Shown: positions 7,096-13,277 of the stretch, one piece after another
Numbering within the stretch: the stretch's first letter is position 1
Layout: every line of letters starts with the position of its first letter
DNA from: Phycisphaerales bacterium UBA3190
GTDB lineage: Bacteria > Planctomycetota > Phycisphaerae > Phycisphaerales > UBA1924
DNA length: 18,368 bases
Direction: 5' to 3'
Assembly (NCBI GenBank): GCA_002364005.1
Contig: DEXG01000023.1
Span: 230,774-249,141 of the forward strand
Notes under the pieces: generated by a model
Database searches by the model: none
The model's input: the letters and a program-made list of their open reading frames with translations, nothing else
Told to the model about the DNA's origin: nothing
Position numbers and translations under genes: made by a program

Positions 7096-8085
7096 CTACG
7101 GCTTGGCTGCAGCGTTAAACGCTCGCTGGATCGCCCGCGAACTGGGTAATCCGGATTTGCCTGATCCGATATGGTCCGCGAGCAATCCTTTGACTGGCTG
7201 CAGCACCGTCCAGTGATCGGCACCATCGACGATCACCACACGCAGATCAACCCCGAAGCCGACCGCCCTCCTCTCCATCGCCCTGGCTGCAGATGAGTCA
7301 TGGGCGCTGCCCTCGATGTATAACACGGGGCACTGGATGTATTTGGTGAATCGATTTGGCGAGCGAAGGGCGACCTCGACCTCCGAGGCCATGCTATATG
7401 GCTCGACACCGTACCCTCCACCAGAGACAATGTGGGCCATATCCGGAGCACCACCAAACGAGACGACACCGGCGGGGATATCAGTCATCGCTGACGCGAG
7501 GAGCACATTGGTGCCTCCCGTGCTGTGCCCCATCAGGTAGATTCGCTCAGGATCGACATCAGAACGAGCGGCGACATGCTCGACCGCAGCGACGAGATCG
7601 TCGACCTCGCCATAGAAACACTCGAAGACACCGGGGTTCCCGTGCTCGCCACGAACCGCGGGGAGAAAGACCACAAATCCGCGATCTAGGAACTGACGAA
7701 TGCTCTGATCATTGTTCGCGGGATGCTCGTCTGCGTAGCCGTCGAAGATCCCACCGAAGCCGCCGAAGTCCCAGATGATCGCCGGCTTGCTGAGTCCGGA
7801 TACTTCTCGGGAAGCGATCGCCCCCATACGACCGAGCGGCCCTTCATAGCTTGTGTACTCAAGCTCTGAGTGCGTGATTCTGGGCAATAGCCGTTCGCCA
7901 AAGTCCTCTTGTTTCCAGAGCTGCGTCTTGTGCTCACTCCTTGCTTCGTGTAATGAGACAGGCCACGGGGTGTCTTGAGCACCAAATATCCGATACAAGC
8001 CCATGCTCAAGAACAGAAACCCACCGACACAGGACAACAGCACCGCACCAGCGATACTCAGAATGATGAGCCATTTCTTGGACAT
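7096..8085 (-). CDS. Membrane-anchored alpha/beta hydrolase (S9/dienelactone-hydrolase-like)
   Basis: The 329-residue product has a short basic N-terminus (MSKK) and a hydrophobic segment at about 5-30, which probably anchors it in the inner membrane. An LLSC at 16-19 resembles a poor lipobox. The rest is an alpha/beta hydrolase: an oxyanion-type DFGGFGG (106-112), PAVRGEHGNPG (142-152), the nucleophile elbow GHSTGG (Ser188), VLYIEGSAHDS with a likely acid Asp263, and GADHWTV with the likely catalytic His291. The fold suggests an extracytoplasmic esterase or peptidase, but no substrate can be named. The frame stays open upstream to 8238. That extension is cysteine-rich, runs into the ATPase gene and is rejected; the chosen ATG has a GGGGG site 9-10 nt upstream and puts the hydrophobic segment at the terminus. 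It lies 145 nt downstream of the ATPase gene, so co-transcription is possible but unproven. Confidence 0.85.
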   Translation of the reverse strand: MSKKWLIILSIAGAVLLSCVGGFLFLSMGLYRIFGAQDTPWPVSLHEARSEHKTQLWKQEDFGERLLPRITHSELEYTSYEGPLGRMGAIASREVSGLSKPAIIWDFGGFGGIFDGYADEHPANNDQSIRQFLDRGFVVFLPAVRGEHGNPGVFECFYGEVDDLVAAVEHVAARSDVDPERIYLMGHSTGGTNVLLASAMTDIPAGVVSFGGAPDMAHIVSGGGYGVEPYSMASEVEVALRSPNRFTKYIQCPVLYIEGSAHDSSAARAMERRAVGFGVDLRVVIVDGADHWTVLQPVKGLLADHIGSGKSGLPSSRAIQRAFNAAAKP

Positions 8086-8230
8086 GATCTTGTACCCCCA
8101 AACCGGATTCTTTGAACACATCATACAAGATGAGCTTGCACACCGATGGCCCACAACCCGGCACGAGACAGGATTCTTGATCGCGCACTGGACAGCATGT
8201 GTATATCCATGCAGGTTCGCACATAGATCG

Positions 8231-11200
8231 TTACGCACTGTGCTCGATGGGCCTGAGCTTCACGCCCGTTCCGGCCACATCGTCAGCGAGGATCGCCCGG
8301 TTCGCTCCCAGGGAGGAGGCCGACGATGAATCCATGAGCATGGTGGAATCGGATGCACTCATCTGCATGAGGACACGCAGCCCGAACTCGCGGATCACCG
8401 ATCGGTCCATGGCCCGCTCGAGGTTACTCAGCGTATCGCACCACCCCGCGACCCAGATGCCCCGCTCCGGTCCTTCAAGCAGGATGTTCGACAGCTCCTT
8501 GTCGGGCGAGGCGGATTCTTCGTCGAGTGAGAAGCTGTAGTCATCGCTCTTTCGCAGTGATCGCAAGCGGTGGATGCCGTTGAGCACGAGCAGGACCGGG
8601 TCGCCCCCACCGCTTGCTCGCTCTTGGACGATGGCGTTGATTTCCGAGACCACCCGATCTGCCGATGCGGCGTCGACGACCTCGATCTCGATCCCCTTGT
8701 TCTGGAACAGCTTCCTGGCCACGCCGAACTGCGTGTCATCCTCTGGCGTGGGGTCGATGAAGACCACCCGGGCGCTGGGTGTCATGGAGAAGGTGATGGC
8801 ACTGGAAATCAGCATGCCCGTCGTGGGTTCGGGCTGCGGGCTGACAACGAGCAGATTTGCGCCGGAGCGTCGCGAGAGGGCCGGGGCTGATGGTGGCGCG
8901 ATGGCAACCGAATCGCCCAAGAGCAGCCGCGGAATGGACCGGTCGGGGTAGGACTTGGTGAATGCTTCGAGTGATTTCTCGAACACCGCGGGCTTGTTGC
9001 CTTCGAAGACCACCGCCGGGGGGCGATCGCGTGTGTCGGCGGGGAACTGGTCGATTGCCTCATCACGCTGCGCGTCGGACAACCATGCGGTCTGGAAGGG
9101 GCTATTGCCCTCGACCAAGCCACCCGCGTTGTTGTAGATGGCTTCGCCCGGGCGTTCGAGCAGTCTGGCTGCGTTGTTGTCCTCGCCGAGGATGAGGTAC
9201 GAGTCGGTTTCGGAGCATTGCAGGGCGATTCGTACGCCGATCTGCCCCAGTGTCGACCGGGCCAGCGAGTACGCACCGGCGAGTGTCTGCGAGCCAAGCA
9301 CCACATGCACGCCGAACGCACGCCCCTGGCGCACAAGGCGGTCGAGCAGCAGCGTGGCCTCAGACGACACCTCGTCGTCTTCGGTGAAGAACTCCTGGAA
9401 CTCGTCGATCAGCAGCAGCAGTCTTGGAAGCTGCTCCTCGGGAGCCATGGTTCTGGCACTTTGCAGATTCTGCGCACCGAGCTTGCGGAACAGCTCGCCT
9501 CGGGTCGTGAGTTCCTCATCGAGGCGTTGGAGTACCGAGAGCCCGAACTCGCGGTCGGACTCGATTGCCACGGCCCGGACATGGGGCATTCGCCCGCCGG
9601 TATAGGCCTTGAACTCGACACCCTTCTTGAAATCGATCAGGTACATCTGGAGTTCATCGGGCGAGTACCACATGCCCGCGGCGGTGATCATCACATGCAG
9701 GAGGGTGGACTTGCCCGAGCCCGTGCGGCCGGCGATCAAGGCGTGCTGGCGGGTGCCGATGCCCAGCCGCAGCTCCTGGTTCTTCTGCGCCCCAGATCGC
9801 CCGAGTGGGACCACCAGCTCCTCGTCGCAGTGGCGCGACCAGAGGTCATCTTCGCTGGGCGTGAGCCGATCGAACGGGACCTCCACCCGCCCGGCCTCAT
9901 CGTTGGCGGCGGCGACACGATCGAAGATCTGAGCCACCAAACGGTCATCGGGTTCGCGATCAAGGGTGATTTCCACGCCATCGAATCGCTGGTCGTTGAA
10001 GTGGGCCTGATCGTGCTCCACTCGGAGTTCCACAGCGTTTGCTTTGAGCGTGCTATCGAGGTCGCCCGGGAGCTTGCCCCCCTGCTCCATGCACATGAAT
10101 GCATAGACCCCGCAGCGTGGACCGGATTCGAGAATGCTCTTGAGGCGGGCGGCCCCGGCGTCGGTGAGCGACTCGTGCATGTCCGCGATGACCACGAACC
10201 GGTACGGCTCGGCGATCTCACCGGCGGCCCGGTTGTAGTCCTCGATGGTTGCATAATCGGCACGCAGGTACTTCTGGATGACCGTCTGCATGTGCTCGGT
10301 CAGGTCGTGCAGCTGGCGTTCGATGTGCTGCGGGTCGGCCCAGATGCGTTGCCCGACGGGGGAGGGGTCGAGGTCTGCCAGGCGCATAAAGCCGGCGAAG
10401 GACTGCCCGATGCCGATCGGGTCAGCCATGACGAAGCGGGCCTTGCGTGCGGGGAAAGAGGCCAGCACGCGGGTCATCGCCATTCGGATCGTTGAGAGGG
10501 CCTGATCTCGCCCATCGACATCGTGCTGAATCAGCAGGGACTTGGGCCCGGGCATGGCCAAGACGGCGGGGATCTCGATCGTGGGGTCCATCCCCAGCTT
10601 CTCGCGGAGTGGCGCCTCAAGCTGGTCGAGGCGGGCGCGGAGATCCAGGCCGGCACCGACCATACGCAACACCATGGGCACAGCCTGGGGTTGCGGCGAT
10701 TGGGGCATCTCTTCCCAAGGGAGGTTCGTTTGGCGTGCCACCGCACCGAGCTCCGCGAGCAGGGCCGCCGCGGGCTGTCCACGCTCGATCAATGCGGCTT
10801 CGGCCTTGGTTGATACAGCGATGTATTCCGCTTGGGCCTGCTTAGTAAGCTCGTCGTGCTTTAACTGGGCCTCACTCACCGAAGTGTTGTACCGCTCGTC
10901 GATGGCTTTGAGCTGCCCAGCACGCCACGCATCGAGTTCGTCGTTGTCTCGGTCCTGCTTGGCTTCGATTTCTCCTACGCGAGCGCGATATGATTCTGCG
11001 GCTGCCTTTACCGCCGCACCGGTCTTGCGATCGAAATCGTTGATCACGACACGCTGGGTGTGATCGGCTTTGGCGATCTCTGAGTCATGCTTGTCACGCA
11101 GCCGCTCCAGGGAGCGTTCATGATCAAAGTTGAGCTGTAAGCCCAGTGCTTCGGCGTAAAAGCGTGCCTCTTCGATCGCGAATCTGGCTGCTTGGGCGAG

Positions 11201-11857
11201 CCCGATCTTCTTTTCTCGCCCGCGGAAAAGCTTCATCAGCCCACCCCGCTCGTAGGCATCGACCGCATCGCTGGCATCACCGATCAACGCGTCGAGCGTC
11301 TCACTGTTTGGGGACTCTGGATCGGCTGGCGGGTCGATGGGGATGTCTGCGACACGCTTGGCCATCGAAGGCCCGATGGTCATGACGAGACCGGATTCGA
11401 TCATCGCCAGGTTCTTCTGGCGTTTCTCGAGTTCGGCAACCAGAAGTTTGTGGGATCGCTGCTCATTGAGCTGCCCAGATTCCAGCACGGTTTCGGCAAG
11501 CCAGGCACTCTCATTGCGGGCCCGCTTGGCTCGGGCCACCTTGCTGTGGTGTTCGGTACGAGCAAGCGACTCTTCCCGCTCGCGATCCTTCTTTGCGGCC
11601 TCGATTTTCTTTGCATGCTGTGAGCGGATTTTTTCCTGCGCCTGGGCACCTTGGGTCTCGACCTGCTCACGCAGCTTGATCTGTTTCTCGTTCGCCTCTT
11701 CTTGGACCCGGTCGAGCAGCGCCTTGGCTTCACTCTGGGTTTGGGCAAGCTGCTGCTGGGCTTTGGTGCTGATCGCGATGTACTCATCGAGTGATGAGAT
11801 CAGGTCGGCGAATGCCTGCGCCTGTTCGTCATAGCCGAGGCGATTGGATGTACTCAT
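8231..11857 (-). CDS. FtsK/SpoIIIE-family ATPase with N-terminal coiled coil (type-VII-like motor)
   Basis: The 1208-residue protein begins with a long charged coiled-coil region (about 10-365, Glu/Lys/Ala/Gln-rich) with no membrane segment. Three ATPase-like domains follow. The first (about 435-595) has a degenerate P-loop (AMPGPKSLL) and a Walker-B-like RFVVIADM. The second (about 690-905) is intact: Walker A AGRTGSGKST (709-718), YLIDFKKGVEF, Walker B RLLLLIDEFQEFF (812-824) and VVLGSQTLAGA as sensor region. The third (about 1000-1208) has a degenerate P-loop and VLLVLNGIHRL. A three-domain FtsK chain beside WXG100-like genes points to an EccC/EssC-like motor, but EccC proteins normally carry N-terminal membrane helices. 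Chromosome-segregating FtsK is unlikely because the gamma DNA-reading domain and membrane anchor are absent. The ATG at 11857, 31 nt after the upstream stop, has a GGGGGCGG site; an extension to 11971 would overlap the small gene. Confidence 0.88.
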   Translation of the reverse strand: MSTSNRLGYDEQAQAFADLISSLDEYIAISTKAQQQLAQTQSEAKALLDRVQEEANEKQIKLREQVETQGAQAQEKIRSQHAKKIEAAKKDREREESLARTEHHSKVARAKRARNESAWLAETVLESGQLNEQRSHKLLVAELEKRQKNLAMIESGLVMTIGPSMAKRVADIPIDPPADPESPNSETLDALIGDASDAVDAYERGGLMKLFRGREKKIGLAQAARFAIEEARFYAEALGLQLNFDHERSLERLRDKHDSEIAKADHTQRVVINDFDRKTGAAVKAAAESYRARVGEIEAKQDRDNDELDAWRAGQLKAIDERYNTSVSEAQLKHDELTKQAQAEYIAVSTKAEAALIERGQPAAALLAELGAVARQTNLPWEEMPQSPQPQAVPMVLRMVGAGLDLRARLDQLEAPLREKLGMDPTIEIPAVLAMPGPKSLLIQHDVDGRDQALSTIRMAMTRVLASFPARKARFVMADPIGIGQSFAGFMRLADLDPSPVGQRIWADPQHIERQLHDLTEHMQTVIQKYLRADYATIEDYNRAAGEIAEPYRFVVIADMHESLTDAGAARLKSILESGPRCGVYAFMCMEQGGKLPGDLDSTLKANAVELRVEHDQAHFNDQRFDGVEITLDREPDDRLVAQIFDRVAAANDEAGRVEVPFDRLTPSEDDLWSRHCDEELVVPLGRSGAQKNQELRLGIGTRQHALIAGRTGSGKSTLLHVMITAAGMWYSPDELQMYLIDFKKGVEFKAYTGGRMPHVRAVAIESDREFGLSVLQRLDEELTTRGELFRKLGAQNLQSARTMAPEEQLPRLLLLIDEFQEFFTEDDEVSSEATLLLDRLVRQGRAFGVHVVLGSQTLAGAYSLARSTLGQIGVRIALQCSETDSYLILGEDNNAARLLERPGEAIYNNAGGLVEGNSPFQTAWLSDAQRDEAIDQFPADTRDRPPAVVFEGNKPAVFEKSLEAFTKSYPDRSIPRLLLGDSVAIAPPSAPALSRRSGANLLVVSPQPEPTTGMLISSAITFSMTPSARVVFIDPTPEDDTQFGVARKLFQNKGIEIEVVDAASADRVVSEINAIVQERASGGGDPVLLVLNGIHRLRSLRKSDDYSFSLDEESASPDKELSNILLEGPERGIWVAGWCDTLSNLERAMDRSVIREFGLRVLMQMSASDSTMLMDSSSASSLGANRAILADDVAGTGVKLRPIEHSA

Positions 11858-11888
11858 GCTTAGACCGCCCCCGCCATTGCAGCGCATA

Positions 11889-12101
11889 TCATTCTGCCGC
11901 ACGCCGTGCAGCATCACATGCTGATTGTAACCGGTCCATGGCATCGCAGGACTGACGCACGGGCTGATCAAGATTGGCGATGAAGTCCTGCTCGAACCGC
12001 GCGGCGTTCTGATCTGACCATGAGGCCTCGCATCTTCGCCAGGATATGCGCAGGTGCTTGACCGCGTCTGTCAGGATGCCTTTGCCCGATGATTGGCTCA
12101 T
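11889..12101 (-). CDS. Small WXG100-like helical protein (WSDQ variant)
   Basis: This 70-residue, probably all-helical protein has a central ASWSDQNAARFEQDFI (26-41). The Trp28-x-Asp-Gln turn followed by a helix with Phe36 resembles the W-x-G hairpin of ESAT-6/WXG100 proteins with Asp-Gln in place of Gly. The same W-x-D-Q-x-x-x-x-F pattern occurs in the first gene of this cluster (Trp43, Phe51), so the two are probably diverged paralogues. It starts with ATGA overlap to the coiled-coil gene, with a GAGGA site at about 7 nt, and is followed after 31 nt by the ATPase gene. No C-terminal YxxxD/E secretion signal is present. It may be a substrate, a chaperone or a structural partner of the ATPase; the sequence does not decide. 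Confidence 0.8.
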   Translation of the reverse strand: MSQSSGKGILTDAVKHLRISWRRCEASWSDQNAARFEQDFIANLDQPVRQSCDAMDRLQSACDAARRAAE

Positions 12102-12643
12102 TCAGCTTCCTCACTGGATTCGGCGGGGCCCGCGGCATCGACGCTTGGCTGTTTCGGGTTCGCCTCGGCCTGCCCAACGCGGGCGTACTCTTCGAGCGAT
12201 TTGATGTAGCCATCGAGGCGTCCGACGGCTGTTTTCATGTCCGCCCGCGCGATCGATGCCATGGGCTGGACCGTCCCTCGATAGCGATCGATTTCTTTCT
12301 GAAGTTCCAGGACCGCCCGGCGCGTGCGGCTGAACTTTTCCTCTGCCTCCTGCACACGCCGCTTGGCCAGCTCGTAGGCCTTGCGAGCATCGACCGATGG
12401 GCGTGGCGATTCTGATGTGATCTGCTGGGTGAGCTTGGACTTGGCGACCACGGCCTGCTCGGACCGGATTCGGATTTCGCGCTTCCAGTATGGGAGACGG
12501 TCTTGTTGCAACCAGCTCATCACCCGCCCCGCGTCGGAACCCGGGCTAGTAATGGCTCGCTGGGCATCTTCGCTGAACCGGATCAGGGCTGGCCTGAACG
12601 CGCGGAGCGCTTGGATATCGGTAACTCGTGCGCCCGACCCCAT
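12098..12643 (-). CDS. Conserved-looking coiled-coil protein of the WXG/FtsK module
   Basis: The 181-residue product is not assigned to a named family. It is soluble and helical. An N-terminal part (1-40) is followed by SWLQQDRLPYWKREIRIRSE (43-62), a tryptophan-bearing segment that leads into a long coiled coil (about 55-155, interrupted near 80), then an acidic, proline-containing tail (160-181). As I recall, similar proteins sit between the small genes of comparable planctomycete loci; that needs a search. The ATG at 12643 is used. A TTG at 12649 would overlap the preceding stop as TTGA and adds two residues, and a GAGG site suits the TTG spacing slightly better, so the start is uncertain by 6 nt. 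The downstream gene overlaps as ATGA. A scaffold or adaptor role is inferred from coiled-coil content and position only. Confidence 0.82.
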   Translation of the reverse strand: MGSGARVTDIQALRAFRPALIRFSEDAQRAITSPGSDAGRVMSWLQQDRLPYWKREIRIRSEQAVVAKSKLTQQITSESPRPSVDARKAYELAKRRVQEAEEKFSRTRRAVLELQKEIDRYRGTVQPMASIARADMKTAVGRLDGYIKSLEEYARVGQAEANPKQPSVDAAGPAESSEEAE

Positions 12644-12645
12644 GC

Positions 12646-12918
12646 TCAACGCTGCCTCAGGTACTCATCGAGCCGGTCGGCCTTGCGGAGCAGGAACGGT
12701 ACCTGCTGGTCGATCGCCTCGCGGAACCGAGCCAGCTGGCGCATGGTGTCTTCGAACTCTTTCTGGAACTTCGCCTGCTCCTGGTCTCGCCAGGTTTGGC
12801 TCAGGTTGGCCATCTGCCCGTTGAGCTGGGTCAGTTGCTGCTCCATGCCACCCCCGAATCGTTTCAGGAGTTGGGCGAAGCGACGGATTTCTTCTGGATC
12901 GGCAACGGCTTTGGACAT
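12646..12918 (-). CDS. WXG100-like protein (WRDQ variant), first gene of the FtsK module
   Basis: This 90-residue protein fits the size and helix-turn-helix plan of WXG100/ESAT-6-like proteins. Helix 1 spans about 7-40, the turn is LSQTWRDQEQAKF (39-51, Trp43 and Phe51), and helix 2 covers about 48-88, ending in PFLLRKADRLDEYLRQR. The glycine of W-x-G is replaced by Asp-Gln, as in the 70-residue paralogue downstream. No C-terminal YxxxD/E motif is seen. It heads the operon with the coiled-coil and FtsK-family genes, the usual setting for type VII secretion partners. Two starts are possible: ATG at 12927 (MVTMSK) and ATG at 12918 (MSKAVADPEE). Neither has a Shine-Dalgarno site. The second is preferred because the first would lie inside a TAGAAT -10-like box and the shorter form resembles remembered homologues. 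Confidence 0.82.
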   Translation of the reverse strand: MSKAVADPEEIRRFAQLLKRFGGGMEQQLTQLNGQMANLSQTWRDQEQAKFQKEFEDTMRQLARFREAIDQQVPFLLRKADRLDEYLRQR

Positions 12919-12925
12919 GGTGACC

Positions 12926-12931
12926 ATTCTA
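12926..12931 (-). promoter_or_regulatory. Possible -10 element of the WXG/FtsK operon
   Basis: The minus strand reads TAGAAT (five of six consensus bases), ending 7 nt before the ATG at 12918, a distance that would make the first codon the transcript start. No TTGACA-like -35 lies 16-18 nt upstream, so the call is weak. It mirrors the argR arrangement (-10 box directly before ATG). Confidence 0.3.
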
Positions 12932-13277
12932 ACGGAATATGAGCACGCACGGGCGGACCTCAGCGGTGAGCGCCAGCGCTTTCACCTTATTCTGTTCGTC
13001 TCAATGCGGTTCGTGTTCCGATGCTCGGTCCAATGATCGCAAAATATTCATTCCAGGCATCCCCCCACGACCGGCTTTGAGTCGCACCTCTGAGGCATAC
13101 CGGACCATGCGCTCTGCGACACGGACACGCATGGACGCTATTTCCCTTTTACCCAATCTATCAGTGTGCGCATTCTTCATTGCATATGGACGCTGATCGA
13201 ACGAACACTGTTGCTCTCAGAGCAGGAGATCGGTACGCTCAATACACCCCGAATCCGTACAGAGGACCTCCCCGATT
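12932..13277. other. Divergent intergenic region between the FtsK module and the secreted repeat genes
   Basis: About 345 nt separate the two divergent operons. Open frames across it have no family features and look accidental. Two short inverted repeats stand out: AGCGC-CA-GCGCT at 12969-12980 and TGCTCT-C-AGAGCA at 13212-13224. The second overlaps a weak promoter-like TTGCTC-N17-TACGCT (13212-13240), pointing towards the plus-strand genes. A GAGGA lies 13263-13267, about 10 nt before the ATG at 13278. No tRNA or hairpin with a T-run was seen. Confidence 0.5.

Noticed and set aside
8086..8238. N-terminal extension of the hydrolase by 51 residues
   Set aside because: It is cysteine-rich, overlaps the ATPase stop and would bury the membrane segment; ATG 8085 is better placed.
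9218..10495. 425-codon open frame on the plus strand
   Set aside because: It lies antisense to the ATPase gene, including its Walker A region, and shows no recognisable domain.
8231..11857. Chromosome-segregation FtsK
   Set aside because: No N-terminal membrane helices, no Pro/Gln-rich linker and no C-terminal gamma winged helix; three ATPase-like domains and WXG-like neighbours instead.
12939..13196. 85-codon plus-strand open frame in the divergent intergenic region
   Set aside because: No ribosome site and no recognisable domain; its Ser/Arg-rich composition looks like a chance frame, and it runs across the presumed upstream region of the FtsK module.
13203..13213. LexA-like GAAC-N3-GTTG element
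   Set aside because: The half-site spacing is 3 nt rather than 4 and the second half is imperfect, and no SOS gene is nearby.
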